Assembly: GCF_002154225.1 (NCBI RefSeq) | Contig: NZ_MTSE01000001.1 | Location: forward strand, 1 to 64,000 | Direction: 5' to 3' | Length of the DNA: 64,000 nt | DNA from: Hymenobacter crusticola | GTDB taxonomy: Bacteria > Bacteroidota > Bacteroidia > Cytophagales > Hymenobacteraceae | The notes under the pieces: generated by a model | Databases searched by the model: none | Seen by the model: only the letters and a program-made list of their open reading frames with translations | Told to the model about the DNA's origin: nothing | In this document: positions 1 through 10,735 of the stretch, in pieces | How positions within the stretch are numbered: the stretch's first letter is position 1 | Layout: each line of letters begins with the position of its first letter | Translations under genes and position numbers: made by a program

Positions 1-1755
1 TTGCTCAACGCGCTGGAAGTCGTGGGTAAGCGCATCGACCAAGTGCAGCTCGTCGTGAGCGGGGCCGGCGCGGCAGCCGTCTCGTGCTTGCGCTTGTATT
101 TGGAGCTCGGCGTGAAACTGGAAAACGTGGTGGTCTTCGACAAGGATGGCCTCATTACCCCAGCTCGCACGGACCTAGCTGACATGCAGCTGCGCTTTGC
201 CACCACGCGCCCTATCACAACGCTGGCCGAAGCCATGCAGGGCGCCGACGTGTTCCTCGGGCTGTCGGCAGCGAATGTGCTGCCCGCCGAGCTGCTGCTG
301 ACCATGGCGCCCAACCCCATTGTGTTTGCCCTGGCCAACCCCAACCCCGAGATTGACTACGATCTGGCCATTGCCACGCGCCACGACATCATCATGGCCA
401 CGGGGCGCTCCGACCACCCCAACCAGGTCAACAACGTACTGGGCTTCCCCTATATCTTCCGAGGAGCCCTCGACGTGCGCGCTACCGAAATCAACGAGGC
501 CATGAAGCTAGCCGCCGTACATGCCTTAGCGGAGTTGGCCAAGGACGTGGTACCGGAGATGGTGAACCAGGCTTATAGTGACACCACACTTACTTTCGGC
601 CGCACGTATCTTATTCCTAAACCGCTCGACCCACGCCTGATCACCACTATTTCGCCGGCTGTGGCGAAAGCCGCCATGGAAAGCGGCGTGGCGCGGCTAC
701 CCATCACCGATTGGAATGCTTACGAGGATGAGCTACGTGGCCGCCTAGGCGCCAATCAGAAGTTGATGAACCGCATCATCTCGGCCGCCAAAGCCAACCC
801 CAAGCGGATCGTGTTTGCCGAGGCCGACAATTACAAGATTCTGAAGGCTGCCCAAACGCTGCGCGACGAGAACATCGCTTACCCGATCTTACTCGGCAAC
901 CACGACAAGATCCGGCAGATTGCTCAAGCCAACAACCTCGATTTAGAAGGTTGCCAGATCATTGATATTCTGCAGGAAGATGCGAAGCGCGCGGAGTATG
1001 CCGAGTTACTCTACCAGAAGCGCCAGCGGCGTGGCATCACGCTCTACGAAGGGCGCCGCTTGCTGCGCGAACGGAACTACTATGGCTCGATGATGCTAGA
1101 AACTGGCGAAGCAGATGCCTTTATCACGGGTCTGACCAAAGATTACGGCAAGTCCATTCTGCCCTCGCTGCAAGTAATTGGCGTAGAAGATGGCGTGAAA
1201 CGAGTAGCGGGTATGTACATCATCCAGCACAAAAAAGGGCCGTTCTTTTTCTCCGATACCACTGTAAACATCGACCCCACGGCTGAGCAGATGGTGGATA
1301 TCATTGGTCTGACAGCCCGGGCCGTGCGCTTCTTCGACGCCGAACCTAGGGTGGCCGTACTGAGCTATTCTAACTTCGGCTCCAACCCTGGCGACCTGCC
1401 CGATAAGGCCCGTCGCGCCACGGAGCTAGCCAAGCAGCGCTACCCCGATTTGATTCTGGATGGTGAGATGCAGGCCAACACAGCTCTGAATCCACAACTT
1501 TTGCAGGAGCAATATCCATTCAGTGAGCTAGCGCAAAAAGGCGGTGCTAATACGCTTATCTTCCCGAACGTTATTTCGGGCAACATTGCCTACAAAGTGC
1601 TGCAGGAGATTGGCGGCGCCGAAGTAATTGGGCCTGTGCTGATGGGTATGCGCAAACCTGTGCACATTTTACAGCTAGGTGCTTCTGTACGTGAAATCGT
1701 GAATATGGCGGCCATTGCGGTAGTTGATGCTCACCGCGGCGGCAAGGGACTATAG
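1..1755 (+). CDS. maeB: NADP-dependent malic enzyme with C-terminal phosphotransacetylase domain (5' truncated)
   Basis: Decarboxylates malate to pyruvate with NADP in the cytoplasm, feeding pyruvate and NADPH to biosynthesis. The reading frame is open at the window edge, so the catalytic N-terminal half of the malic domain is missing; 584 residues are visible of a family usually about 750-770 long. Residues 1-235 carry the malic NAD-binding domain, with the dinucleotide-binding stretch [11 protein letters not shown] near residues 19-29 and the [13 protein letters not shown] segment near 132-144. From about residue 255 to the end lies a phosphate acetyl/butyryl-transferase-like domain ([17 protein letters not shown] start; [15 protein letters not shown] near 525-540). 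In MaeB-type enzymes this second domain is mainly regulatory. A strong hairpin follows the stop codon. The first codon, TTG, is not a start. Identification is secure. Confidence 0.95.
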   Translation: MLNALEVVGKRIDQVQLVVSGAGAAAVSCLRLYLELGVKLENVVVFDKDGLITPARTDLADMQLRFATTRPITTLAEAMQGADVFLGLSAANVLPAELLLTMAPNPIVFALANPNPEIDYDLAIATRHDIIMATGRSDHPNQVNNVLGFPYIFRGALDVRATEINEAMKLAAVHALAELAKDVVPEMVNQAYSDTTLTFGRTYLIPKPLDPRLITTISPAVAKAAMESGVARLPITDWNAYEDELRGRLGANQKLMNRIISAAKANPKRIVFAEADNYKILKAAQTLRDENIAYPILLGNHDKIRQIAQANNLDLEGCQIIDILQEDAKRAEYAELLYQKRQRRGITLYEGRRLLRERNYYGSMMLETGEADAFITGLTKDYGKSILPSLQVIGVEDGVKRVAGMYIIQHKKGPFFFSDTTVNIDPTAEQMVDIIGLTARAVRFFDAEPRVAVLSYSNFGSNPGDLPDKARRATELAKQRYPDLILDGEMQANTALNPQLLQEQYPFSELAQKGGANTLIFPNVISGNIAYKVLQEIGGAEVIGPVLMGMRKPVHILQLGASVREIVNMAAIAVVDAHRGGKGL

Positions 1756-1775
1756 TGTAATCTACTTTCTAATAA

Positions 1776-1824
1776 CATAATGGCCGGGTCAGCAACCAAT
1801 TGAGTTACTGACTCGGCCATTATG
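1776..1824 (+). terminator. Terminator hairpin after maeB
   Basis: A 21-nt inverted repeat (1776-1796 with 1804-1824) pairs with only two mismatches, both compatible with G-U pairing, around a 7-nt loop. It begins about 20 bases after the maeB stop codon. There is no long T run, as is common for Bacteroidota terminators. Confidence 0.7.
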
Positions 1825-1901
1825 ATTTAACCTAGGTGAACTATAACAGACGCTTTTTTGGCGTGCTACTCCGATTTCACTAGTTTTATGAAGTGTTGAT
1901 G

Positions 1902-1938
1902 AACTCAGCCAGGGCAGCTCGTCTGGCGCAGCTGAGTT
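1902..1938 (+). other. Inverted repeat in the ruvA leader
   Basis: AACTCAGCCAG at 1902-1912 can pair with CTGGC-GCA-GCTGAGTT at 1923-1938, leaving a GCA bulge and a 10-nt loop. It lies 32 bases before the ruvA start codon. It could be a leader structure or a leftover terminator; function is not evident. Confidence 0.3.
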
Positions 1939-1969
1939 AACCGCTTATACAGCTTCTGAAATCCCCTCT

Positions 1970-2575
1970 ATGATTGCATATATCGACGGCAAACTGGCTT
2001 ACAAAGATCCCGCGCAGGCCATACTAGACGTCAACGGCATCGGCTACGAAATCAAAATTTCGCTGGCTACTTACTCCAAGCTTCCTGCTGAGGACGAGCG
2101 CGTTAAACTCTATACGTACCAACACATCAAGGAAGACGCCCACACACTATATGGGTTTTTAGATCCCAACGAACGTGCCTTATTTATGCTCCTGATTTCA
2201 GTGTCGGGCATTGGGCCAGGCACAGGCATTGTGATGGTTTCGTCGATGTCAGTAGGCGAAATTCGGCAAGCCATCGTGCAGGAAGATGTGCGTGCTATTC
2301 AGAGCATTAAGGGCGTTGGACCAAAAACCGCTCAACGCGTGATCCTGGAACTACGAGACCGATTACGAAAAGATGAATTATTAGCTAAAGCTGGGGTCGA
2401 CACGGTGCCACTGGCCCGCGCGCACAATACCAACCGCGCCGAAGCGTTAGCCGCTTTAGTTACCCTAGGGTTTGCGCGCGCTGCGGCCGAGAAAACCTTA
2501 GACACTATCCAAAGCCGCCACGGCAATGACTTGAGCGTGGAGGCCCTCATCAAATTTGCGCTGAAATCTAATTAG
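1970..2575 (+). CDS. ruvA: Holliday junction branch migration protein RuvA
   Basis: RuvA binds four-way DNA junctions as a tetramer and loads the RuvB helicase in recombinational repair. The 201-residue length is normal for the family. The N-terminal OB-fold begins MIAYIDGKLAYKDPAQAILDV. Two helix-hairpin-helix motifs follow: SVSGIGPGTGI near residues 78-88 and IKGVGPKTAQR near 113-123, and a C-terminal domain III (AEALAALVTLGFARAAAEKTL) that contacts RuvB. It starts at ATG 1970 and lies directly upstream of sprA, the arrangement seen in other Bacteroidota. No ruvB or ruvC is nearby. Confidence 0.96.
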   Translation: MIAYIDGKLAYKDPAQAILDVNGIGYEIKISLATYSKLPAEDERVKLYTYQHIKEDAHTLYGFLDPNERALFMLLISVSGIGPGTGIVMVSSMSVGEIRQAIVQEDVRAIQSIKGVGPKTAQRVILELRDRLRKDELLAKAGVDTVPLARAHNTNRAEALAALVTLGFARAAAEKTLDTIQSRHGNDLSVEALIKFALKSN

Positions 2576-2608
2576 AAATCTACCCGGCTACCGCCCGTTT
2601 CTTAGCTC

Positions 2609-5600
2609 TTGAATACCGGTAAGAAGTCTCTCGCCGTCCCAGTTGTTGTTGTGTCGTTGCTGGCTGCGTGGTGGTCCCAGGCTGCACCTACGGGAAATAA
2701 CCCGTTTGCGTTGCGCCAATTATGGGCCTGGCTCCCCAAAACAACCAACCGACTGGCACTGGCGTCTGATACCCCTCGCACTGCGCCCGGCGACACTAGT
2801 CGCTACCGTCCGAGCCGTCGGCCCAAAGTAGGGCCACAGGATCGGATCGGTACGCCCTTTTCGCCCCAACGTCGCCGCTCGCCCCTGATTCTGCCCCTAC
2901 CTTCCAACGTGAAGATGGAGGTGACTCCCGACGACAGTTTACAGTACTACGACATTCGGGAGAAAATAGGTTCAGAAATCGATTACCGCAACCCTAGCCT
3001 GATGTCGGCGCAGGAGTATGCGCAGTGGCAGCAGCAACAGGCTATCCGCCAATACTTCCGTGAAAAATCGGAAGGTGGCGTGACGGGCGAAACCCAGAGC
3101 CCTGCGACGGCTAAACGTCTGATTCCGAAGATCTACCTAGGTCCCATGGCCGACCGGATCTTTGGCGGCAGCTACGTGGATATTCGGCCGCAAGGCTCGG
3201 TGACGCTGCGCATGGGTGCCCGCTTCAACCGCAACTACAATCCTACGCTGACTTTGCGCCAGCAGAAAGTAGGCGATTTCCAGTACGACCAGAACATGAA
3301 CCTTAACCTCACCGGTCAGATCGGGGAGAAGTTGCGGGTCACGTTCAATTACGATACGAAGGCCGCCTTCGATTTTGAGAACAACATGAAGCTCGACTAT
3401 ACGGGCTTCGACACCGACATTATTCGCAAAATTGAGCTAGGCAACGTTAGCTTGCCGCTCACTAACTCCCTCATTCAAGGCGGACAGAACCTGTTCGGTG
3501 CTAAAGCTCAGCTGCAATTTGGTCGCCTTGCTGTCACAACGGTAGCTTCTACACTACGTGGCCAAGCCGATGCTGTGACGGTGCAGAACGGCGCGCAGAG
3601 CCGCACGTTTGAGGTGAAGGCCAGTGCCTACGAAAACAACCGCCACTTCTTCCTGTCGCAGTTCTTCCGCGATCGGTACGACGCGACGTTGCGCAACTTG
3701 CCCACGGTGCAGAGTGGCATCGAGATTCGACGCTTGGAGGTGTACGTCACGAACGACAACCGCACCACAGATAACCTGCGCAACGTCGTTACGCTCATGG
3801 ACTTAGCGGAGCCCAGTAAAGTATACCGGGCGCAATTCCTGAAAGGTGGAGGCACTTCAGCCAGCACAGCCACTTCCAACAACGCTAACCTTGAGTTCTC
3901 GCGCGTTACACGCTCTGGTGCAACGCGTAGCAACCTCTCGGTGGATACGTACCTGCAAACTACTGCTGATTTGCAGCTCACAAAAAGCATTGACTTTGAA
4001 CGGGTACGGGCTCGGAAGCTAGCCTCCAACGAATACACCTTTAATGCCCAGCTCGGATACCTCTCGCTGAATACGCAGTTGCTGCCCGAGCAGGTACTGG
4101 GGGTATCCTTTGAATACCTCTACAACGGCCAGACCTATAAAGTAGGAGAACTCACCGACGACTATGCCAATGTGGGTCAGGATGAGGTAATCTTCCTAAA
4201 GATGCTGAAAGCCACGAAGCCTGGCGTAGGCTTGGTCGACCGTAGTTCATCGCCAGCAGTGGCTTCGCTTCAGCAAAATCCCAACTTGGCAACTGGCAAC
4301 CTACCGACGTGGGACCTGTTGATGAAGAACATTTATTCGCTGAACGCCAACCAGCTCAACCGAGATAACTTCCGCCTCAACATCGTTTACAAGGATGACC
4401 AGACAGGCGTTGACCTGATTTCGCTGAAGGAAGGAGAGCGAATTGCAAATATTCCCCTTGTTCAGGTTCTCAATCTCGACAACGTAAACCCTAATAACGA
4501 CCGCAACGCTGACGGCAATTTTGACTTTCTGCCTGGTATCACCATCGATCCGGAGCTAGGTCGCATCATCTTCCCCAACGTACAGCCATTTGGTAGTTAC
4601 TTGCGGGCACAGTTTGACACTACAGGTGCCAACGCCGCCGCGGAACGGGCTCTAATAGGCAAATACGTTTACTCGGAGCTATATAATCAAATACAAAGTG
4701 ACGCGCAGCAAGTGCAGGTGAAAGACAAATTCGTGCTGCGAGGCCGCTTCCAGGCGACCTCTACTGACGAAATCAACCTACCCGGCATTGGCGTCGCTCA
4801 AGGATCGGTGCGGGTGATGTCAGGCAGCACGCTGTTGCAGGAAGGCGTCGACTACCAGGTGTTTTATGATCAAGCGAAGGTTAAGATCCTTAACCCTAGC
4901 TACCTGAACTCCGCTAATGCGCTGAACATTACTTTTGAGAAAAATGCTGTGGTGCAGGTGCAGCCGCGCAAGCTGCTCGGCGCCCGCCTCGATTACCGCC
5001 TTAACCAAGATGTAAACTTCGGTGCGACGGTACTACACCTGACCGAAAATCAAGCGCCGGGCATTAACCGCGTTAACATTGGTGACGAGCCAGGCAACAA
5101 CACCATGTATGGCCTCGACTTGAACATACGGCGCGAGTCACGGGCTCTTACCAAGTACCTTGATGCATTGCCGTTCATCTCGACCAAAGAACCTTCTTCG
5201 GTAGCGTTCAGCGGAGAATTTGCGCAGTTCGTACCTGGTAAAACCAAGCTAGGTCGGGGTGAAAATGGTGTGTCGTACATCGATGACTTCGAGAATGCCA
5301 GTACACCCTACACTCTAGGTGGCACCAATGTAGCAACAGCTTGGCGCTTAGCTGCTACGCCTTCGCCACTCGTAGGCAGCGCTACTGGCCTTGCCGTTGC
5401 TTACAACCGCGCCAAGTTAGCCTGGTATACCATCGACCAAACATACTACACAAATGGCCCTAGCAAGCCAGCTGGTATTACTGAATCTTCAGCCACCAAG
5501 AACCATTATACCCGTGGCATTCTGCGCACGGAAGTGTTTCCGAACCGCGACGTAGGCGCAACTGGCAACGGATATGAATATCCGCTGGACCTAGCTTACT

Positions 5601-8600
5601 TCCCAAGGGAGCGGGGTCCTTATAATTACAATCCACAGGTAAGCAATGACGGACGGTTGTTGACTGATGCTCCGCAAAACCATTATGGTGGCATCAGCCG
5701 CGAAATCACATTTGACACTGACTTCGATAATGCGAACGTAGAGTTCCTGGAGTTTTGGCTAATGGACCCGTTCATTGGTCTTAGCCTTCCTGCTGGCAAC
5801 ACAAACGGCAACGTGATTGACTCGGATGGCACCAATGAACCAAACAAAAACGGCGGCGAGCTATATTTCAACCTAGGCTCTATTTCGGAAGACGCACTGC
5901 GGGACAACGGCCAACACGAATTTGAGAATGGCTTGCCTGATGGCACGGAGGCTAACCGGAATGATGTTGTTCAATCTACTGATTGGGGTGTTGTTACGCG
6001 CCAACAATTTCTAACTGACGCATTCAGTACTGCACCAGGTGGTCGCGCTAGACAAGACATTGGGCTGGACGGCTTGAATAACGACGCCGAGAAAGAGTTC
6101 TTCAAAGGCGCCTATAGCCAATTTGACGACCCATCAGGTGACAATTTCCGCCACCACTTGGATGCATTTTACAACACGAACAATACACAGATTTTAGGTC
6201 GTTATAAGCAGTATAATGGCTTGGAGGGTAACTCAGTAGAGAATAGCCAACAGAGCTCTACTGCCTACCCTGACAAGGAAGACCTAAATCGTGATAATGT
6301 TATTTCGGATACAGAACAGTACTACGAGTACCGCATTCCTATCCGCCCTGGTCAGTTGCAAGTAGGCCAGAACAACATTGTCGATAAAGTAACAGCACCT
6401 AATCCTAATGGCTCGAATGAACCCGTAAACTGGTACCAATTCCGTATTCCTATTCGTCAGTACTCGGGGTATCAAGGGCCTGGTACCGCAGACAAGTTTG
6501 GGTTTAAATCTATTCGCTTCCTGCGGATGTATTTGACCCAATGGCAGGAGCCTGTCGTATTGCGTATGCTGCAAATGCAATTCGTAGCTAACCAGTGGCG
6601 CCGTTTCTTGACTGTTATCGGAGAACCAGGTCAAACCTATGTAAATACTACCAAGGCATTTGGCGCTTTCAACATATCGACAGTTAGCCTAGAAACTAAC
6701 GGCTTGGCCAACGTACAGGGTACCAGTGCCATTCCATACGTATCGCCCCCCAATATTCAGCGTGACCGGGAATATGGTTCTACGACGACCAGCCGCCAGC
6801 AGAACGAACAGTCGCTACGTATGTGCGTGGACGAATTGCAGGATGGCTTCAGTGCAGCTTCTTATAAGAATGTGAGCATCAATATGCTGCGTTACAAGCA
6901 GCTACGCTTATTCTTGCACGCCGAAAGCGAAGATCCAAACTTAAAGGACGGCGAAGTAAGAGGCTTTGTTCGCATCGGAACTGACTATACGCAGAATTAC
7001 TACGAGTACTCAATTCCATTGCAAGTCACCCGTTCTGGGAGCACTGCTGCGGAGATCTGGCCCACGGCAAACGAAGTACAGATCAGCTTTCAGGATTTCA
7101 TTGATGCGAAGGCAGAACGCAACCGCCTAGGTATTGCCTATACGGTGCCTTACGTGAAAACAGTTACGGCGCAGAATGGCGTTATAGCTCAAATTACGAT
7201 CCTTGGCAACCCCGACTTTAGCGCAGTGCAAGGTGTAATGCTCGGGGTACAAAACCCAGCTGACGACAAAACGCCTAAGTCACTGTGCATTTGGGCAGAT
7301 GAGTTTCGCGTGTATGATTTCGACCGCAACGGTGGCTTTGCCGCTACGGCCCGCTTCAATACCAAGCTAGCTGATGTGGCCAATATTACTGCCACTGGCA
7401 GCTATACGTCAGTAGGATTCGGGGCTTTGCAGTCAAAGCTCATCGACCGCACTACTAGCAGCATCACCCGCGGTGACCTGAACGCCACCATAGCCGCTGA
7501 CAAGTTTTTGCCTGCTAGCCTAGGTTTGCGCGTACCCGTGCTGGTGCAAGCAGGCGTGGAGAGCGCCGCGCCGCAGTACGATCCGCTCGACCCAGATACG
7601 AAGCTGAGCCAATCATTGCAAAAATTCGAAAGTGCTACCGACCGGGCAGCGTACCGTAAGGAGGTTATTTCGCAGACCCGCAGTCGAAGTATTAGCGTGC
7701 TGAACGTACATAAAGAGCGCACTAATCCGGACAAAAAAGTCAAACCGTATGATATCGAAAACCTAGCTGTGAGCTACGCCATTACCGAGCGTACGCACAC
7801 CGATATCAACACTGACCGCGATTACAGCAGGACGTATACGGGTGCCTTGGCCTACGTGTATCAGACTACGCCCAAAAACTACGCACCCTTTGCCAAGGCC
7901 AAGCTGTTGGATAATCCTTACCTAAAGATTTTTCAGGACATCAATTTCACGCCCCTACCAAGCCGTTTCTCGTTCCGTGCCGACCTTGATCGTCGCTACA
8001 ACGAACTGCTACTGCAACGGGTGTTGGAAGTAGGCCAGCTACCTACGACTGCTGGTATTGCCGGTGTGTATCAGAAGAGCTTCTTTATTAATCGCATCTA
8101 CGACTTGAAGTGGGATCTGACCAAGAGCCTGATACTAGACTACACGGCCACCAACCGTGGAGTGGTGGATGAGGGCGTGGGCCCAACGCTCGGCAACGAC
8201 CCCATCTCCCAGCAGAATCGCCAGCAACTGCGCGACAACTTGTTCCGCCGCGGTGGCCGCAACACCAACTTCAACCAGACGATTGCTGCCACTTACCGGC
8301 TGCCATTAGACAAGTTTCCGCTCACTGACTGGATATCGTCGGACATCCGTTACCAGGTCAACTATAGCTGGCAAGCGGCCTCCACTGCTTTGCGTGCCCC
8401 GGTCAACCCGATCAGCCTAGAAGACACCACCACCACCCGCCTGAACCTAGGTAACACGATTCAGAACAACGGGGAATTGAGTGCCAACGGCAAGATTGAT
8501 TTGGTGAAGCTCTACAACAAAGTACGTTTCCTCAACATCATCAATAACGCCCCCGCGCCGGGCCGGACCGCAAACAATCCTGGTCAGGATCGGGCAGCCA

Positions 8601-10204
8601 CGCCACGCACGTTGGCAGGCGCCAACAAAGAGCCCGTGGTAAAAGACACGACCAAAGGGCCGCAGCTACGCGTGCTAAAAGCCGTGCTTCGCTCCCTGAT
8701 GACGGCACGCTCCATCAATTTCACTTACGCTCGTAGCAACGGCACACTGCTGCCCGGTTACCTACCTGGCACCCGCTTCTTCGGGCTTAACAGCGACTGG
8801 GATGCTCCGGGCGTACCCTTCATCCTGGGTCAACAGTACGACTTGAACAGCTTGTACCAACGCGCTGAACGCAATGGTTGGTACACACAGCGCAGCGACC
8901 TATTGAACACGCCGCTCAGTTCGCTACTTACTGAAAATCTCACGTTACGCACCGCATTGGAACCCTTCCGCGACTTCAACATCCAGATTGACGCACGTCG
9001 GCAGCTAGCCCGCAACCGGGAGCGGTATTACCGTTTAGAGGTCGACACAACGACATTGCTGCCTTACAGCGATAGAAGGATTCAACAATCGCAAGCTCTT
9101 GGCAATGGTTCCTTTAGCACTTCTATTATCACCATTCAAACGCTGTTTGGCGACCGAAGTGCTAATGGCAACATCTCCAAAGCCTTCAATAGGTTTATTG
9201 CTAACCGAGGTACAGTGCGGGATCGGCTGACTACGGCTAACCCGGTAGCGCAGGAAAATGGCGGTGTAGAGGTGCGCAACCCTAAAACTGGTGACCTTGA
9301 GCGTAAGATCGGCACGTATGGCTATAACTCGCAGGATGTGCTCATTCCGGCCTTCCTGGATGCTTATAAAGGCAAGTCGTCGAACGGCTATAAAGCCAAG
9401 CGCTTCCAGCCGTTTGTGACTCTCCCATTGCCTAACTGGCGCATCGACTACAATGGCTTAGCGGAGATACCCTTTATCAAGCGCTACTTCCGAACGATTA
9501 CGCTTAACCATGCCTACTCTTCAGCTTACAACATCACGAGCTACACCACTGCTACGCAGTACGCTTATGAGTTAAATAGCTTCAATGTATTAAACAACAA
9601 TGGCGGGTACACAGGTGATATCACTAACCTCAGCGGTCAGTTTATTCCCTATTATGTACTCGGTCAGGTGACAATTTCGGAGCAGCTAGCGCCACTTATC
9701 GGCCTGAACTTCACAACAGTGGACAAACTAACAGGACGTGTGGAGTACCGTACCGCACGCAACATTGGCTTGAACACGACCAACGCCCAGGTGACGGAGC
9801 TCTACACTACAGAAATGGTCATTGGCCTTGGCTTCGTAACTAACCGCCTCAAACTGCCTTTCAAGGTTAATGGGGAGCAACGAGTGCTGCGCAATGAGCT
9901 AAATGCCCGCCTGGACCTAGCTATTCGCGATAATACCACCATCCAGCGGTCTATCGAAGATGTGGTGAATCCTGATGAGGCTGCTGCTACTGGAGTTGAA
10001 GCCAGCACTGGCCGAGCCGTGAGCCAGACCACCAACGGTAACCGGCAGGTACAGCTTCGCCCCACAATTGACTATACGCTCAATCAACGCCTGAACTTGC
10101 AGTTTTACTTTACGCGCACGGTATCGGAACCCAGGGTGAGCAACTCATTCAAGAACACAGCAACCGAAGGCGGTATCCAGTTGCGCTACAGTTTATCGCA
10201 ATAG
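2609..10204 (+). CDS. sprA: Cell surface protein SprA, T9SS outer-membrane translocon
   Basis: SprA is the giant outer-membrane beta-barrel that forms the protein-conducting pore of the type IX secretion system and is needed for gliding and for secretion of proteins with C-terminal sorting domains. The predicted protein is 2531 residues, typical of the family (about 2300-2500). It opens with a signal peptide (MNTGKKSLAVPVVVVSLLAAW, cleavage near residue 25). Hallmarks include GPMADRIFGGSYVDIRPQGS near 178-197 and the GENGVSYIDDFENA segment near 887-900; the C-terminus ends in an aromatic-rich strand pattern (LRYSLSQ). The start codon is TTG at 2609, 33 bases after ruvA; no in-frame ATG would keep the signal peptide. 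Two T9SS cargo candidates are in this window (19051-21810 and 40538-42796). Confidence 0.96.
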   Translation: MNTGKKSLAVPVVVVSLLAAWWSQAAPTGNNPFALRQLWAWLPKTTNRLALASDTPRTAPGDTSRYRPSRRPKVGPQDRIGTPFSPQRRRSPLILPLPSNVKMEVTPDDSLQYYDIREKIGSEIDYRNPSLMSAQEYAQWQQQQAIRQYFREKSEGGVTGETQSPATAKRLIPKIYLGPMADRIFGGSYVDIRPQGSVTLRMGARFNRNYNPTLTLRQQKVGDFQYDQNMNLNLTGQIGEKLRVTFNYDTKAAFDFENNMKLDYTGFDTDIIRKIELGNVSLPLTNSLIQGGQNLFGAKAQLQFGRLAVTTVASTLRGQADAVTVQNGAQSRTFEVKASAYENNRHFFLSQFFRDRYDATLRNLPTVQSGIEIRRLEVYVTNDNRTTDNLRNVVTLMDLAEPSKVYRAQFLKGGGTSASTATSNNANLEFSRVTRSGATRSNLSVDTYLQTTADLQLTKSIDFERVRARKLASNEYTFNAQLGYLSLNTQLLPEQVLGVSFEYLYNGQTYKVGELTDDYANVGQDEVIFLKMLKATKPGVGLVDRSSSPAVASLQQNPNLATGNLPTWDLLMKNIYSLNANQLNRDNFRLNIVYKDDQTGVDLISLKEGERIANIPLVQVLNLDNVNPNNDRNADGNFDFLPGITIDPELGRIIFPNVQPFGSYLRAQFDTTGANAAAERALIGKYVYSELYNQIQSDAQQVQVKDKFVLRGRFQATSTDEINLPGIGVAQGSVRVMSGSTLLQEGVDYQVFYDQAKVKILNPSYLNSANALNITFEKNAVVQVQPRKLLGARLDYRLNQDVNFGATVLHLTENQAPGINRVNIGDEPGNNTMYGLDLNIRRESRALTKYLDALPFISTKEPSSVAFSGEFAQFVPGKTKLGRGENGVSYIDDFENASTPYTLGGTNVATAWRLAATPSPLVGSATGLAVAYNRAKLAWYTIDQTYYTNGPSKPAGITESSATKNHYTRGILRTEVFPNRDVGATGNGYEYPLDLAYFPRERGPYNYNPQVSNDGRLLTDAPQNHYGGISREITFDTDFDNANVEFLEFWLMDPFIGLSLPAGNTNGNVIDSDGTNEPNKNGGELYFNLGSISEDALRDNGQHEFENGLPDGTEANRNDVVQSTDWGVVTRQQFLTDAFSTAPGGRARQDIGLDGLNNDAEKEFFKGAYSQFDDPSGDNFRHHLDAFYNTNNTQILGRYKQYNGLEGNSVENSQQSSTAYPDKEDLNRDNVISDTEQYYEYRIPIRPGQLQVGQNNIVDKVTAPNPNGSNEPVNWYQFRIPIRQYSGYQGPGTADKFGFKSIRFLRMYLTQWQEPVVLRMLQMQFVANQWRRFLTVIGEPGQTYVNTTKAFGAFNISTVSLETNGLANVQGTSAIPYVSPPNIQRDREYGSTTTSRQQNEQSLRMCVDELQDGFSAASYKNVSINMLRYKQLRLFLHAESEDPNLKDGEVRGFVRIGTDYTQNYYEYSIPLQVTRSGSTAAEIWPTANEVQISFQDFIDAKAERNRLGIAYTVPYVKTVTAQNGVIAQITILGNPDFSAVQGVMLGVQNPADDKTPKSLCIWADEFRVYDFDRNGGFAATARFNTKLADVANITATGSYTSVGFGALQSKLIDRTTSSITRGDLNATIAADKFLPASLGLRVPVLVQAGVESAAPQYDPLDPDTKLSQSLQKFESATDRAAYRKEVISQTRSRSISVLNVHKERTNPDKKVKPYDIENLAVSYAITERTHTDINTDRDYSRTYTGALAYVYQTTPKNYAPFAKAKLLDNPYLKIFQDINFTPLPSRFSFRADLDRRYNELLLQRVLEVGQLPTTAGIAGVYQKSFFINRIYDLKWDLTKSLILDYTATNRGVVDEGVGPTLGNDPISQQNRQQLRDNLFRRGGRNTNFNQTIAATYRLPLDKFPLTDWISSDIRYQVNYSWQAASTALRAPVNPISLEDTTTTRLNLGNTIQNNGELSANGKIDLVKLYNKVRFLNIINNAPAPGRTANNPGQDRAATPRTLAGANKEPVVKDTTKGPQLRVLKAVLRSLMTARSINFTYARSNGTLLPGYLPGTRFFGLNSDWDAPGVPFILGQQYDLNSLYQRAERNGWYTQRSDLLNTPLSSLLTENLTLRTALEPFRDFNIQIDARRQLARNRERYYRLEVDTTTLLPYSDRRIQQSQALGNGSFSTSIITIQTLFGDRSANGNISKAFNRFIANRGTVRDRLTTANPVAQENGGVEVRNPKTGDLERKIGTYGYNSQDVLIPAFLDAYKGKSSNGYKAKRFQPFVTLPLPNWRIDYNGLAEIPFIKRYFRTITLNHAYSSAYNITSYTTATQYAYELNSFNVLNNNGGYTGDITNLSGQFIPYYVLGQVTISEQLAPLIGLNFTTVDKLTGRVEYRTARNIGLNTTNAQVTELYTTEMVIGLGFVTNRLKLPFKVNGEQRVLRNELNARLDLAIRDNTTIQRSIEDVVNPDEAAATGVEASTGRAVSQTTNGNRQVQLRPTIDYTLNQRLNLQFYFTRTVSEPRVSNSFKNTATEGGIQLRYSLSQ

Positions 10205-10283
10205 AGGCACGCAGTAGCGGCGTGACTAAGCCAAGATCTTCAATAAATTTAGCTTAGTTGCTCCGCTACTCAGTTCCTCGTTT

Positions 10284-10291
10284 TACTTTTG
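10284..10291 (+). promoter_or_regulatory. Possible -7 promoter element before gcvH
   Basis: TACTTTTG at 10284-10291 matches the Bacteroidota -7 consensus TAnnTTTG, about 50 bases before the gcvH start. A poor -33 match (GTTG at 10257-10260) is spaced at 23 nt rather than the usual 19-21, so this is only a candidate. Confidence 0.3.
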
Positions 10292-10342
10292 AGGCGCGGG
10301 CGCTCTGCGGCCTTCTGTCCTACTTCTTAATTTAATTTGATC

Positions 10343-10723
10343 ATGAATCTGCCTACCGATCTGAAATACACGAAAGAGCACGAATGGATCCGTGTGGAAG
10401 GTGACGTTGCCTACATCGGCATCACCGACCACGCTCAGAAGGAGCTAGGTGACATCGTGTACGTTGACATTGACACGTTAGACAAGGAAGTAGCTCAGAA
10501 TGAGGTGTTCGGCACGGTAGAAGCAGTGAAAACTGTTTCAGACCTGTTTAGCCCCATCACCGGTACTGTGTTAGAAGTAAATAGCCACCTTGATGGTAGC
10601 CCCGAATCAGTAAACTCAGATCCTTATGGTGATGGTTGGATGATCAAGATGTCCATTGCCGACCCATCTGAACTCGACGCCTTGCTGACCGCTGAAACTT
10701 ATGGCGGGCTTGTAGGAGCCTAA
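10343..10723 (+). CDS. gcvH: Glycine cleavage system H protein
   Basis: Lipoyl carrier of the glycine cleavage complex, shuttling the aminomethyl group between the P, T and L proteins. The 126-residue length is normal. The lipoylated lysine is K63 in [15 protein letters not shown]; the start [15 protein letters not shown] is the typical family N-terminus. ATG 10343 is preferred over the upstream TTG at 10337. No gcvP or gcvT is adjacent; the position between sprA and a VanZ-like gene is the usual one in Bacteroidota, so the gene may have a second role as general lipoyl carrier there (inference). Confidence 0.96.
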   Translation: MNLPTDLKYTKEHEWIRVEGDVAYIGITDHAQKELGDIVYVDIDTLDKEVAQNEVFGTVEAVKTVSDLFSPITGTVLEVNSHLDGSPESVNSDPYGDGWMIKMSIADPSELDALLTAETYGGLVGA

Positions 10724-10735
10724 TAACTGTTGACA